Positions 51,851 to 60,999 of a stretch of DNA of 64,000 nt are shown here, one piece after another. The DNA comes from Pseudomonadaceae bacterium. Lineage in GTDB: Bacteria; Pseudomonadota; Gammaproteobacteria; Pseudomonadales; Azotimanducaceae. The translations under genes and the position numbers were made by a program. The stretch spans positions 248,001-312,000 of the forward strand of contig JANSWO010000003.1 of NCBI GenBank assembly GCA_024743435.1. Direction: 5' to 3'. How positions within the stretch are numbered: position 1 is the stretch's first letter; every line of letters begins with the position of its first letter. The notes beneath the pieces are model-generated. The model worked only from the letters and a program-made list of their open reading frames with translations. It was not told where the DNA came from and made no database searches.

Positions 51851-52504
51851 GTGAAAAGGATAAAACTGCATCTCGCCGCCTTGGGCATAGCCGCCCTGGC
51901 AGCTGGCTGTGATGATCAGGCAACTGTGGCAACAACGCCCTCAGTCGTAGATGCGCCCGGGCAGGTGGCGGATGTGCAACCAGTGTCGTTTGAGGCCAGC
52001 TATGCCCAGGCCTGGGGGCCGGCAATTGGCGCGCCTATGCCACTGCTGGATGCACCTGATCAAAACGGTGACCAACGCAACCTCGCGAGCCTCTCTGGCA
52101 GTCATGGCCTGCTGTTGTTTCTCAATAGAAGTGCGGATTGGTGACCCTTCTGCAAGCGTCAGTTCGTGCAACTGGCACAGTGGCAGGATCGATTCGAGCA
52201 GCTGGGTGTCAATGTCGCTGGCATGACCTACGACAGCGAAGAAATACTGGCGGCCTTCCACGACACCGAAGGGCTTGAGTATCCCTTGCTCAAGGACGTT
52301 GAACAACGCCACGTAAGCGCGTTGGGTGTTCTCAACGAAGACTATGGACCGGGCCATGCAGCATTTGGCGTGCCGCACCCAGGCATTGTTTATGTCGACG
52401 CAGACGGTATCGTGCGCGCAAAGTTTGCAGCGCAAGGCTATCGTAGCCGGCCTTCCTTTGAGGCCGTGTACGCCGCGATCAGTGAGATACGCGGCGGGCA
52501 GTAG
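51851..52504 (+). CDS. thioredoxin-fold (AhpC/TSA-like) lipoprotein with in-frame TGA (putative selenocysteine)
   Basis: A 217-residue AhpC/TSA-like protein read through an in-frame TGA at 52142-52144 (residue 98). Both sides are one family domain in one frame: AIGAPMPLLDAPDQNG before, VNVAGMTYDSEEILAAFHD and PHPGIVYVDADGIVRAKF after. The context RSADW-TGA-PFCKRQF is where homologues have WCPFCK, so the codon replaces the first redox Cys, giving UxxC. A SECIS-like hairpin follows. GTG 51851 (GGGAG site) gives a lipobox, ALAAGC; an ATG at 51821 is alternative. Expected role: thiol peroxidase or disulfide reductase in the envelope. Conventional gene finding would split or drop it. Confidence 0.85.
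52148..52188 (+). promoter_or_regulatory. candidate bacterial SECIS element
   Basis: Starting 3 bases after the TGA: a lower stem 52148-52153 with 52183-52188 (one T-G pair), an internal loop, then a 7-bp upper stem GTCAGTT (52158-52164) with AACTGGC (52170-52176, one T-G pair) closing the loop CGTGC. The loop begins 20 bases past the TGA and has G in position 2, matching the known general form of bacterial SECIS hairpins. Confidence 0.65.
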
Positions 52505-52664
52505 CAGCTCGAACCGATGGTATAGACGGGGGACGCCTCTCGGAGCTTGAGTCTCTGGCAGGTGTCTCGGCCGCGCGCTTTGTCGTGTTTGCAGCGCGAT
52601 CACGCCAGGACCAATAGCCTGGCGCGCCAATTGATCTCGAACAAAGAGAAAAAGGACTAGCAAC

Positions 52665-53588
52665 GTGTTTGTCGGATTGTCTTCGTTACGCTCAACAACC
52701 GGGAAGCTGGCCAAATCCGTGCGCGGCTTGTGTAGCCGGCGCCAGATCACGCTTGTGCTTGCCGGTATGTCGATGCTCATCCTGAGTGGCTGTCAAACCG
52801 TTATCGGCACCGTTGCCGGTGGTTTGGCGTCTGATCTTTCTGATGCGATTCTGAACAGTACCGACCCGGAACTGGTGCGTGAGGCTGCACCTGCCTATCT
52901 GTTGCTCGTAGACAGCCAGCTCAGCGAAGGCGGCTCGCCGGAGCTGCTCGGCCAGGCCGCATCGCTGAACGGCGCCTATTCGGCTGCTTTTGTCAGCGAT
53001 CCGGAACGTGCCCGAAAGTTTGCTGAGAAAGCGCTCGCCTACGCCGAGCGTTCGGCTTGTGGCGGGCTGAAGAACGCCTGTGATTTGCGTAGCCGTGACT
53101 TTGCGCTGTTTGAAGAGTGGGTAGCAACCATTGAGCTGAAGCACGTGCCGATGGCATATGTGCTGGCGACCAGCTGGGCCGGCTACATTCAGGCGAACGC
53201 AGATGATTGGGCAGCAATTGCGGAGCTGGCTAGAGTTAAGGTGTTGATGGCCAGAGTAGCGGAGCTGGATGAGACCTACGACAACGGCGGTCCTCACCTC
53301 TACCAGGGTGTTTTTGAAACCCTGCTGCCACCCGCTATGGGAGGTCGGCCGCAAAAAGGGCGCGAGCATTTCGAACGTGCCATTGCGATCAGTGATGGCA
53401 GGCACCTGATCGCCAAAGTTTACTTCGCGCGCCAGTATGCGCGGCTCGTGTTCGACCGGGAACTGCACGATGAATTGCTCAACGAAGTGCTTTCAGCTGA
53501 CGTTAATGCCCCGGACCTTACGTTGACGAATACGATTGCCCAGCAACAGGCACGAGAATTATTGGAGACCGCAGATGAGTATTTCTAA
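52665..53588 (+). CDS. TatT-like TRAP-associated lipoprotein
   Basis: A 307-residue lipoprotein. GTG 52665 is 9 bases from AAAGGA. Signal with lipobox LILSGC ends near residue 44. The mature part is an all-helical TPR-like repeat protein of the TatT family (LVREAAPAYLLLVDSQLSEG, DDWAAIAELARVKVLMARVAELDETYDNGGPHLYQGVFETLLPP, HFERAIAISDGRHLIAKVYFARQYARLVFD). TatT trimers bind the DctP receptor in Treponema and may gather ligands. It overlaps dctP by 14 bases, strong support for a shared complex. Confidence 0.85.
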   Translation: MFVGLSSLRSTTGKLAKSVRGLCSRRQITLVLAGMSMLILSGCQTVIGTVAGGLASDLSDAILNSTDPELVREAAPAYLLLVDSQLSEGGSPELLGQAASLNGAYSAAFVSDPERARKFAEKALAYAERSACGGLKNACDLRSRDFALFEEWVATIELKHVPMAYVLATSWAGYIQANADDWAAIAELARVKVLMARVAELDETYDNGGPHLYQGVFETLLPPAMGGRPQKGREHFERAIAISDGRHLIAKVYFARQYARLVFDRELHDELLNEVLSADVNAPDLTLTNTIAQQQARELLETADEYF

Positions 53589-54672
53589 CCCAGCACAATT
53601 GTCCTGCCCTGGCAGCGCCGGTGGATACCGGCGCTTGGGCTGGCTGGCGGCGGTCGTGCTGGCTCTGTCGGCGTACGCGCCGCTGTCGTTTGCAGCCACA
53701 CTCAAGATCGCCACCGTATCACCCGAGGGTTCGATGTGGATGAACTCCCTGCGGGCGGCGGGCAAAGACATCGAAGCGGCAACGGATGGCCGGGTAAAGC
53801 TCAAGTACTACCCCGGTGGCGTCATGGGAGACGACAAGGTCGTCCTGCAGAAGATTCGTCGCCGGCAGCTGCACGGAGCCGTTATGACGGTCGGTGGGCT
53901 CGCAGCAACCAACACCAACATTCAGCTGTACAGCTTCCCGCTGCTGTTCAACAGCTATGAAGAAATTGACTACGTTCGAGAGCGTATGGATTCTGCCTTG
54001 CTTGCACAGCTCGCAGAAGATGGTTTCCGGGCTTTTGGCTTTTCGGAAGTGGGTTTCGGCTACGCGATGACGAAGACTCGAGCGAGCAGTGTCGAGGACA
54101 TGCGTAAGCGGAAAGTCTGGATTCCAGACGATGACAAGGCGAGCGCACAGGCGGTTGCGGCATACGGTATCACTCCAGTGCCGCTGTCTATTGCTGATGT
54201 TCTGGCAGGGCTGCAAACCGGGCTGATCAATGCGGTAGCAGCGCCGCCCGTCGGGGCACTTGCTCTGCAGTGGCACACCCAGATCGAACACGTTCTCGAT
54301 CTACCGTTGCTGTACGTGTACGGCGTTGTAGCCATTGAAGACAAAGCGTTTTCTAAGCTATCGCCTGCTGATCAGGCAATTGTCAGCGAGAAACTTGCGG
54401 GCGTCGTGCGCGCTGTGAACACACAAACCCGGCTTGATAACGCTCGAGCGCGACAAGTCTTGATTGATCAGGGTCTTGCCTGGCACAGCGCGAGTGATGC
54501 GGAGCTGGAAACCTGGCAGGATCTTGCTCGCGTTGCATCGGATAAGCTGATCGAAGCGGGTGTGGTTGAATCGGAACTCTACCTGGAGATGATGAGACAT
54601 CTGGGAGATTTCCGACGCTCGCAAACCGCCGGGTCAACTGGCGATCCAACCGCTGAATCGACTGGGCAGTAA
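53575..54672 (+). CDS. TRAP transporter substrate-binding protein (DctP)
   Basis: A 365-residue periplasmic DctP. ATG 53575 has GGAG upstream. After a signal peptide (LGWLAAVVLALSAYAPLSFA) come TLKIATVSPEGSMWMNSLRAAGKDIE and the receptor middle (TRASSVEDMRKRKVWIPDDDKASAQAVAAYGITPVPLSIADVLAGLQTGLINAVAAPP), with Arg in the KRKVWIP strand that usually binds a carboxylate. A Ser/Thr-rich tail of about 25 residues is extra. Ligand not identifiable. Member of the TatT-dctPQM operon. Confidence 0.92.
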   Translation: MSISNPAQLSCPGSAGGYRRLGWLAAVVLALSAYAPLSFAATLKIATVSPEGSMWMNSLRAAGKDIEAATDGRVKLKYYPGGVMGDDKVVLQKIRRRQLHGAVMTVGGLAATNTNIQLYSFPLLFNSYEEIDYVRERMDSALLAQLAEDGFRAFGFSEVGFGYAMTKTRASSVEDMRKRKVWIPDDDKASAQAVAAYGITPVPLSIADVLAGLQTGLINAVAAPPVGALALQWHTQIEHVLDLPLLYVYGVVAIEDKAFSKLSPADQAIVSEKLAGVVRAVNTQTRLDNARARQVLIDQGLAWHSASDAELETWQDLARVASDKLIEAGVVESELYLEMMRHLGDFRRSQTAGSTGDPTAESTGQ

Positions 54673-54703
54673 CACTGGCGCCGCGGACGGCGAGAGGGCA
54701 GCA

Positions 54704-55222
54704 ATGAAATTCATCCGTGGCCTGGAGACAGGCGTGCTCGTGCTGCTGTTATCCAGCATGTTGGCGCTTGCTGCCTATCAGGTCCTCGCCAGAAACTTCT
54801 TTGATGGTGGCATTCTGTGGGGCGATGCGGCGGTGCGAGTCATGGTCCTGTGGGGCGCGCTGCTGGGTGCGATGGTCGCGGCGCGCGCTGACGAACACAT
54901 ACGGATCGATCTGCTCACCCGCTATGCCAGCCCAGGCGTTGCGCTGGCGATGCGTCGGCTGACGAGCGCCTTCACCACGATTGTTTGCGCCCTCGTTGCC
55001 TACTACAGCGGCATCTTTGTGATTGATGAACGCAGCTATGGCGAAGTGGCATTTGCCGAGGTTCCGGCGTGGATATGTCAGGCGATTGTCCCTGTCGGCA
55101 TGGGATTGATAGCGCTCAGATATCTTGGCCACACGATCTCACCACCGCCGCTTCCGCAGCCGGTTAGTGCATCGGATGCCGCAAAGGATACGGCGGCTGA
55201 CGAGTCGAGCCCGGCGCAATGA
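54704..55222 (+). CDS. TRAP transporter small permease (DctQ)
   Basis: A 172-residue four-helix membrane protein: helices around 7-27, 42-62 (AAVRVMVLWGALLGAMVAA), 88-108 and 130-148. ADEHIRIDLLTRY is the conserved DctQ segment between helices 2 and 3. Last 25 residues are an acidic tail. It overlaps dctM by 4 bases (ATGA), so the two permease chains are translationally coupled. Confidence 0.92.
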   Translation: MKFIRGLETGVLVLLLSSMLALAAYQVLARNFFDGGILWGDAAVRVMVLWGALLGAMVAARADEHIRIDLLTRYASPGVALAMRRLTSAFTTIVCALVAYYSGIFVIDERSYGEVAFAEVPAWICQAIVPVGMGLIALRYLGHTISPPPLPQPVSASDAAKDTAADESSPAQ

Positions 55223-56502
55223 TTACGCTGCTTGTCATAGTTGTTGTTATTGCGGCCATCGCCGGGGCGCCGCTGTTTGCGGTCATGTTGGCAGCCGCGC
55301 TCATCGGCTTCCTTGCCGGCGACATCGATCTGTCGATCATCGGTGTCGAGCTGTATCGACTGACGGACACGCCGCTGCTGCTCGCGCTACCGCTGTTTAC
55401 TTTTGTCGGCTATCTGCTGGCGGAGGCAAAAACATCCGAGCGACTCGTGCGCCTAACTCTGGCGGCACTGGGTTGGCTGCCGAGCGGACTGGCGATTGTG
55501 GCGCTCATGGCATGCGCGATCTTTACCGCATTGACGGGTGCAAGTGGCGTCACGATTATCGCTTTGGGTGCATTGTTGCTGCCCTCGCTCCTCAAAGGTG
55601 GTTACGACGAGCGCTACGCACTGGGCCTGGTCACATCGAGTGGTTCACTCGGCCTGCTCATCGTGCCGTCGGTGCCGCTAATCCTCTACGGCATCGTTGC
55701 GCAACAGCTGGATGTGGGGCCGACATTCACGTTGCAGGAGCTTTTCATCGCAGCGTTGTTGCCCGCAGGATTGATGATCGTTCTGCTCGTTGCCTGGACG
55801 CTCTGGCGCTTCCGCCACGGCGAAATCAAGCGCACGCCGTTTCGGTGGTCCGAGTTGGCTGGGGCGTTGTGGGAGGCCCGTTGGGAGTTGCCGCTGCCAA
55901 TAGTCGTGCTGGGTGGAATCTACAGCGGTTACTTTGCGATATCGGAGGCGGCCGCGGTCACGGCGTTTTACGTCGTGATTGCCGAAGTAATTCTATATCG
56001 CGACGTTGCGTGGCGTGAGCTACCACGGATCATGACGGAATCCATGGTCATGGTGGGCAGTATCCTGTTGATTCTCGCCGCGGCCATGGCCTTCACGAGC
56101 TTTCTCATCGATGCGGAGATTCCGCAGACGGTCTTTGATTTCGTGCGAGCGCATGTCGATGACGCGATCACCTTCCTGATTCTGCTCAACATACTCCTAC
56201 TGCTGCTTGGCGCGTTCCTCGATGTGTTCTCCGCGCTGGTCATTATGGTGCCGTTGCTGCTGCCGCTTGCAGTGGGCTATGGAATTCATCCAGTGCATCT
56301 TGGCATCATCTTCCTTGCGAATATGCAGATCGGTTACCTCACGCCGCCGGTGGGTATGAACCTGTTTATCGCGAGTTACCGCTTCAAGCGTCCGATCACG
56401 GAGCTCTACTCAGTGAGCTGGCCGTTCCTGTTGGTGCTGCTGGCGGCGTTGATGCTGATCACCTACGTCCCCGCCATATCGCTGATGTTCATCACCGACT
56501 GA
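55219..56502 (+). CDS. TRAP transporter large permease (DctM)
   Basis: A 427-residue large permease with twelve or more hydrophobic segments. PLFTFVGYLLAEAKTSERLVRL, FTALTGASGVTIIALGALLLPSLLKGGYDERYALGLVTSSGSLGLLIVPSVPLILYG and IFLANMQIGYLTPPVGMNLFIASYRF are the three diagnostic DctM stretches, the latter two lining the sodium sites. It moves the DctP ligand with sodium. Its stop is 24 bases from the convergent PAS/GGDEF/EAL gene. Confidence 0.95.
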   Translation: MITLLVIVVVIAAIAGAPLFAVMLAAALIGFLAGDIDLSIIGVELYRLTDTPLLLALPLFTFVGYLLAEAKTSERLVRLTLAALGWLPSGLAIVALMACAIFTALTGASGVTIIALGALLLPSLLKGGYDERYALGLVTSSGSLGLLIVPSVPLILYGIVAQQLDVGPTFTLQELFIAALLPAGLMIVLLVAWTLWRFRHGEIKRTPFRWSELAGALWEARWELPLPIVVLGGIYSGYFAISEAAAVTAFYVVIAEVILYRDVAWRELPRIMTESMVMVGSILLILAAAMAFTSFLIDAEIPQTVFDFVRAHVDDAITFLILLNILLLLLGAFLDVFSALVIMVPLLLPLAVGYGIHPVHLGIIFLANMQIGYLTPPVGMNLFIASYRFKRPITELYSVSWPFLLVLLAALMLITYVPAISLMFITD

Positions 56503-56526
56503 TTGCAATAACGCTTGGATGTATCG

Positions 56527-59500
56527 CTAGGAAGCGCTTTGGCTGGATTGTGATCCGAGCAGGCGAACGCTGGGTGCCAACAGCGCGGTGAGATCATCCA
56601 GCGGCACGGGCTTCGAGAATAGATAGCCTTGTGCATACTCGCATTTCTGTTCCTGCAGATAAGCAAGTTGTTCCCGCGTCTCGACACCTTCTGCAACGAC
56701 TTCCAGGTTGAGGCGGTGCGCCATGGCGATTACCGCCGATGTGATCGCCATATCGTCAGCGTTGTTCGGTATGTCCTTAACAAAGCTGCGGTCTACTTTT
56801 ACGGTGTTCATTGGGAACCGCTTAAGGTAGTTGAGCGATGAATAGCCGGTGCCAAAATCATCGATGGCGAGTTGTACGCCCAACGCATTCAGACGTGTGA
56901 GCGTCAACGTTGCGGCGTCAACATCGTGCATCAGCATCGTTTCGGTGATTTCGAGCTCCAACTGGTTCGGCGGCAGGCCGAACAGCCGGAGGTTCCGGCG
57001 GATGGTGTTAACCAGCCCGGGATCTCGAAACTGTCGTGATGAGATGTTCACTGCCACAGATATGGGATGCTCAGCGGCCGCGTTTAGTTCGACGCTGGTC
57101 CGACAGGCCTCCTCGATCACCCAGGTGCCAATCTCAACGACCACTCCGGTTTCTTCGGCGATTGGGATGAACTGATCCGGGCTGACAATCCCCCGCTCCG
57201 GATGATTCCAGCGGATAAGGGTCTCAACGCCGATCACGCTTTGAGTGCGGATATCGACTTTAGGTTGATAGTAGAGCTCAAACTCATCCCGCTGCAGCGC
57301 GAGTCGTAGTTCGTTCTCCACGCGCAGTCTATTAACAGCGTTCACGTTCATGTCTTCAGAGAAGAACTGATAGTTGTTGCGGCCTTTCTCCTTCGCGTTG
57401 TACATCGCCAGGTCCGCGTTGCGAGTCAGCGTGTTTGCGTCGGTAGCATCGTCGGGTAGCACCGTGATGCCGATGCTCGTCGTGACTACAAGCTGATGGC
57501 CGCGCACCAGAATGGGTTCGCGTAGCTTGGTGAGAATTTTCTCCGCGACGATACCTGCATCAGCGGAGGAATGAATGTCGTAGAGCAGGATGGTGAATTC
57601 GTCGCCGCCCGGACGCGCAACGGTATCCTCCTGGCGCACACACTCTTTCAATCGGGCTGCAACCTGGCGCAGCAGCTCATCGCCGGCTTCATGGCCGAGC
57701 GTGTCGTTGACTCGCTTGAATTGATCCAGATCCAGATAGAGCAATGCCGCCGAACGCTTCGAGCGTTGGGTTCTGGAGATGGCGTGTTGTAGCCTGTCGC
57801 TGAACAGCCGCCGGTTAGCCAGGTTTGTCAGCGTGTCATAGAAGGCCATCTTCTCCATGCGCGCGTGGTTGCGCTTGGTCTCTGTGACATCGGTGATTTG
57901 AAGAATGTAGTACGCGCCCTGATCCGCTTCGCCCTGCTGGCGAACCAGCTGGAAGCTCGTCCAGATCTCCAGGCCGTTCTTGCTCAGCATTCTGCGTTCG
58001 GTGCGCGAGACGTTGTTGTCCGCTGAGAGCCGTTGCAGAACGTCTTTCAGGCCGCGCCGATCCTCTCTTGGTACCAGTCGAGATATGTGCACTCCCTGCA
58101 TGTCCTCGACTTTGTATGCCAGCATTTCAGCAGCAAAACGATTGCATGAGAAAATGCTGCCTTTGTCGTCAACCAGGAGCATCCCGATGGGGGCATCTTC
58201 AAACACGCCACGGAAGCGTTGCTCTGAGCTGAAGAGCTTGGCTTCGGTGCGGCGTTGCTCGCTCACGTTCTTGATGATGGACAGCACAAACGCTTCGCCG
58301 TGCAGTTCAACCAACGTAGAGGACACCAGACAAGGCACTTTGCTGCCATCGGCAAGCACGAACACCAGTTCTTTGTTCTGGTACGCACCTTCGCTGGCAA
58401 GTAGCTCTGTGGTTTCCTCAAGACTGTCTTCGCTTTCGAAGATGTCCATCTCACTCAGTGGTTTCCCGATCAGTTCTTCGCGGTTGAACCCCGAGCCCTG
58501 CAGCAGAACATCGTTGATGTCGTAGAGGGTCTGATCGGATGCGCGGATGATGCAGATGCCGTCCGGGCTATGTGAGAAGACCCGGGCGAATTTGTCTTCA
58601 CTCGCCCGTAGTGCAGCTTCCGCTTGGACTCGCTGGGTAATGTCGCGACCAAGACACAGCACAGAACGCTCGCCGTCGATCTCGATAAACGTTAGAGAAA
58701 TCTCAACGTTCACGGGCTCGCTATCTACCGTGAGAAGCGTGACTTCCCGGTCTTGGATCTCGCCCGATTCATTGAGTTCAGTAACGATTTGGTCGCGCAC
58801 ATTTTCTTCCGCCCAGAACGCCGCGGCGACTACGTTGTTACCGATGGTTTCTTCGCGGGTATAGCCCAGCAGTTGCGTAAAGCGCTCGTTGAAGTCTAAT
58901 ACTTCAAAATCCGAAGCCTTAAGAATGAGAATGGCGTCGGGGCTGGCGTGAAAGATGGTCGAGAACCGAGCTTCGCTCTGATGCAGCTGGCGTTCGGCTT
59001 CAACCTCGTAGGTTATCTCCCGGCACATCATGACGAGGCCTTCGATACCCGGCGCGGCTAGTTGGTTGGTTACTCGAGCTTCAACGATTACTGGCGCACC
59101 GTTCACGGTCAAATCGAGCTGCGAGATATCCGCGACGCCCTTCTCCAGGACCCGCCGGCGTGCATTGTTCAGTCGTTTTTCGGAATTACCTTCCGTGAGG
59201 CTGGTCAGCGAGCGCCCAACCAACGGTGAGTCGTCGCCGATGATACGAGAGGCCATCTGATTCGCGTACGTGATCTTGAGATCAGAATCGAGAATGAGAA
59301 TGAGCTCGTTCGAACGCTCAATCATGTTGCGAAAGCGCGCTTCACTTTTGGCCAGCGCACGCTGGACATTGCGCTGGTCCGTTAGATCGATGAGTTGGAG
59401 AAGTTGCTCGCTGCCATCACTGACGGGTTTTCGGTACGCCGCAACCCAGACTTTGCTGCCATCGCTGCGTTTTATCTCTCCGTTTACGTGGGCTGCGTCT

Positions 59501-60021
59501 CCGGTTTTATCGAGCAACGCATTCCAGACGTTGCGGCCAGGCAAAGTTGCGAGTGATTTGCCTACTACCTCTTCGCTGGACTGGCCCAGGAGTTCGCAGA
59601 ACTTGGCGTTCGCGACCGACAGTAGGTTGTCGTCGCTGATCAGCGCGATGCCCGTGGGTGCTTCGGCGAACGCGTTATCGATCTGATCGTTGCTGATCCG
59701 GCCTCGGTTTGGATCCCATATCAGAAGGCTCGCAGAGAGCCATAGCAGGATCAGAGCGAGCAGCCGGTCTACCGATATCGCGGTCAACGCAGAATCTGTG
59801 GTGAAGCCGCCCTGCACTAGTGGGCCGACGAGAAGCAGTAGCGACGAAACGCCAGCCATCGCGAGAATGGCCCCGCGCCCGGCAACCGTGCCGGTAATGA
59901 CGATACCGGCGATTAGGAGGGCGCCGGTGATGATGGCGGATTGCAGGAAAAAATCGGCGGTAACCGCCGTGGCGACGGCTAGCACAAGGGCGATGATGGA
60001 CCCGACGCTACCAGGACTCAT
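56527..60021 (-). CDS. membrane multi-PAS GGDEF/EAL protein
   Basis: A 1164-residue protein with four or five N-terminal membrane helices (about 5-105), then about five PAS domains in tandem (about 115-700), a GGDEF domain with intact GGDEF (ARPGGDEFTILLYD, about 720-880) and an EAL domain (about 895-1145) with ETLIRW, ELEITETMLM, IDDFGTGYSSLNYLK and VKVDRSFV. Both domains could act; c-di-GMP turnover is set by PAS signals. Start ATG 60021 is chosen; a TTG at 60147 would overlap yjbQ. It converges on the TRAP operon but has no obvious link to it. Confidence 0.9.
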   Translation of the reverse strand: MSPGSVGSIIALVLAVATAVTADFFLQSAIITGALLIAGIVITGTVAGRGAILAMAGVSSLLLLVGPLVQGGFTTDSALTAISVDRLLALILLWLSASLLIWDPNRGRISNDQIDNAFAEAPTGIALISDDNLLSVANAKFCELLGQSSEEVVGKSLATLPGRNVWNALLDKTGDAAHVNGEIKRSDGSKVWVAAYRKPVSDGSEQLLQLIDLTDQRNVQRALAKSEARFRNMIERSNELILILDSDLKITYANQMASRIIGDDSPLVGRSLTSLTEGNSEKRLNNARRRVLEKGVADISQLDLTVNGAPVIVEARVTNQLAAPGIEGLVMMCREITYEVEAERQLHQSEARFSTIFHASPDAILILKASDFEVLDFNERFTQLLGYTREETIGNNVVAAAFWAEENVRDQIVTELNESGEIQDREVTLLTVDSEPVNVEISLTFIEIDGERSVLCLGRDITQRVQAEAALRASEDKFARVFSHSPDGICIIRASDQTLYDINDVLLQGSGFNREELIGKPLSEMDIFESEDSLEETTELLASEGAYQNKELVFVLADGSKVPCLVSSTLVELHGEAFVLSIIKNVSEQRRTEAKLFSSEQRFRGVFEDAPIGMLLVDDKGSIFSCNRFAAEMLAYKVEDMQGVHISRLVPREDRRGLKDVLQRLSADNNVSRTERRMLSKNGLEIWTSFQLVRQQGEADQGAYYILQITDVTETKRNHARMEKMAFYDTLTNLANRRLFSDRLQHAISRTQRSKRSAALLYLDLDQFKRVNDTLGHEAGDELLRQVAARLKECVRQEDTVARPGGDEFTILLYDIHSSADAGIVAEKILTKLREPILVRGHQLVVTTSIGITVLPDDATDANTLTRNADLAMYNAKEKGRNNYQFFSEDMNVNAVNRLRVENELRLALQRDEFELYYQPKVDIRTQSVIGVETLIRWNHPERGIVSPDQFIPIAEETGVVVEIGTWVIEEACRTSVELNAAAEHPISVAVNISSRQFRDPGLVNTIRRNLRLFGLPPNQLELEITETMLMHDVDAATLTLTRLNALGVQLAIDDFGTGYSSLNYLKRFPMNTVKVDRSFVKDIPNNADDMAITSAVIAMAHRLNLEVVAEGVETREQLAYLQEQKCEYAQGYLFSKPVPLDDLTALLAPSVRLLGSQSSQSAS

Positions 60022-60126
60022 CAGACGAGCCCGTCCAGCGTCGAATCGACGCGGATCGTCGTCGCGCTGGCACGTCGTTGCGCGTAGGGACGTTGTCTCT
60101 GATGATGCGGGTTCGGGCGCACTGGT

Positions 60127-60543
60127 ATGACTTCCATGATCAAGCAACTAACGCTACCCGCGCAGGGGCGTGGCCTCCACGACATCACGCACAAAGTATC
60201 GGAACTGGTAACCAGTTCCGGTGAACGTGAGGGGTTGGTCACACTTTTTCTTCAGCACACATCCGCGAGTTTGCTGATACAGGAGAATGCAGATCCGGCC
60301 GTGCTGCACGATCTGGAAGCCTGGATGAACCGGGCGGTACCTGATGGCGACCCTTCATATACGCATACCGCGGAAGGCATTGATGATATGCCGGCACACA
60401 TCAAAGGGGCTTTGACGACGGTCTCGCTAGCGATACCTGTTCTGGATGGGCGGTTAGCTCTGGGAACGTGGCAGGGCATCTATTTGTGGGAACACCGCAA
60501 TGCGCCACATACCAGAAAATTGCTGGTTCACATAAATCACTAG
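60127..60543 (+). CDS. yjbQ: YjbQ family protein (UPF0047)
   Basis: A 138-residue protein of the YjbQ family, trimeric with metal-binding His residues; some members show weak thiamin phosphate synthase activity. FLQHTSASLLIQENADP, TAEGIDDMPAHIKGALT and LALGTWQGIYLWEHR are its three conserved blocks. ATG 60127 or 60136. It diverges from the PAS/GGDEF/EAL gene with 105 bases between starts. Physiological role uncertain. Confidence 0.93.
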   Translation: MTSMIKQLTLPAQGRGLHDITHKVSELVTSSGEREGLVTLFLQHTSASLLIQENADPAVLHDLEAWMNRAVPDGDPSYTHTAEGIDDMPAHIKGALTTVSLAIPVLDGRLALGTWQGIYLWEHRNAPHTRKLLVHINH

Positions 60544-60594
60544 GCGGCGTTTCGCCTGCTGAGATAGCTCCGTTAGCGGCCCTCTTGCTGCCTA

Positions 60595-60999
60595 TTAGCT
60601 GTTTTGCTGCTGTTCGCGCAATTCGTCCATCCACTGTCGATGGCGCTCCGGGTCGATCATCATCGATGCGAAATAGCGCAGCATGTCAGCGTGTTCCGGC
60701 TGCAGGTGGGCTGAGTTCATTGCCGTGTCGCCGGCCTTGCTGTTAATCCAGTGGAAGACGCCGAGCAAGCCGTCTTCCCCGCCGAGTTGTTCGTTGCAGG
60801 CGCGGCTGACGATGTTGTGAACGCTCTCAAGATCGTTGTCATCGATGCCGCTACCCGCAGGATCCATGACCAGGTTGCTCCACAGCGTGGCCACAGATAG
60901 ACGGTAGATGTCTCGATCGATGAACCGGTCGGTGACGAGCGCGCGCTCGGTGATGCTATTGAGTATTGGCGCAAGCGCTTCTTCCAGAGGGTCGCTCAT
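60595..60999 (-). CDS. small helical protein of unknown function
   Basis: A 134-residue soluble, mostly helical and acidic protein I cannot place in a family. Notable stretch: YRLSVATLWSNLVMDPAGSGIDDNDLESVHNIVSRA. Its ATG overlaps the stop of the ferritin-like gene by one base, so the two are very likely cotranscribed and may act together. No signal peptide, membrane segment or metal motif is evident. Confidence 0.65.
   Translation of the reverse strand: MSDPLEEALAPILNSITERALVTDRFIDRDIYRLSVATLWSNLVMDPAGSGIDDNDLESVHNIVSRACNEQLGGEDGLLGVFHWINSKAGDTAMNSAHLQPEHADMLRYFASMMIDPERHRQWMDELREQQQNS

Noticed and set aside
51821-52144. Short separate gene ending at the TGA, with a second gene at 52166-52504
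   Set aside because: Both parts are in one frame and form one thioredoxin-fold domain; the TGA replaces a redox Cys, so read-through is the better explanation than a pseudogene or two genes.
51941-52780. 279-codon minus-strand open frame across the selenoprotein gene
   Set aside because: It matches no family and lies antisense to a clear domain; it is a codon-bias shadow that gene finders may prefer because the real gene contains a TGA.
55125-56018. 297-codon plus-strand frame overlapping dctM
   Set aside because: Out of frame with DctQ and DctM, arginine-rich and without motifs.
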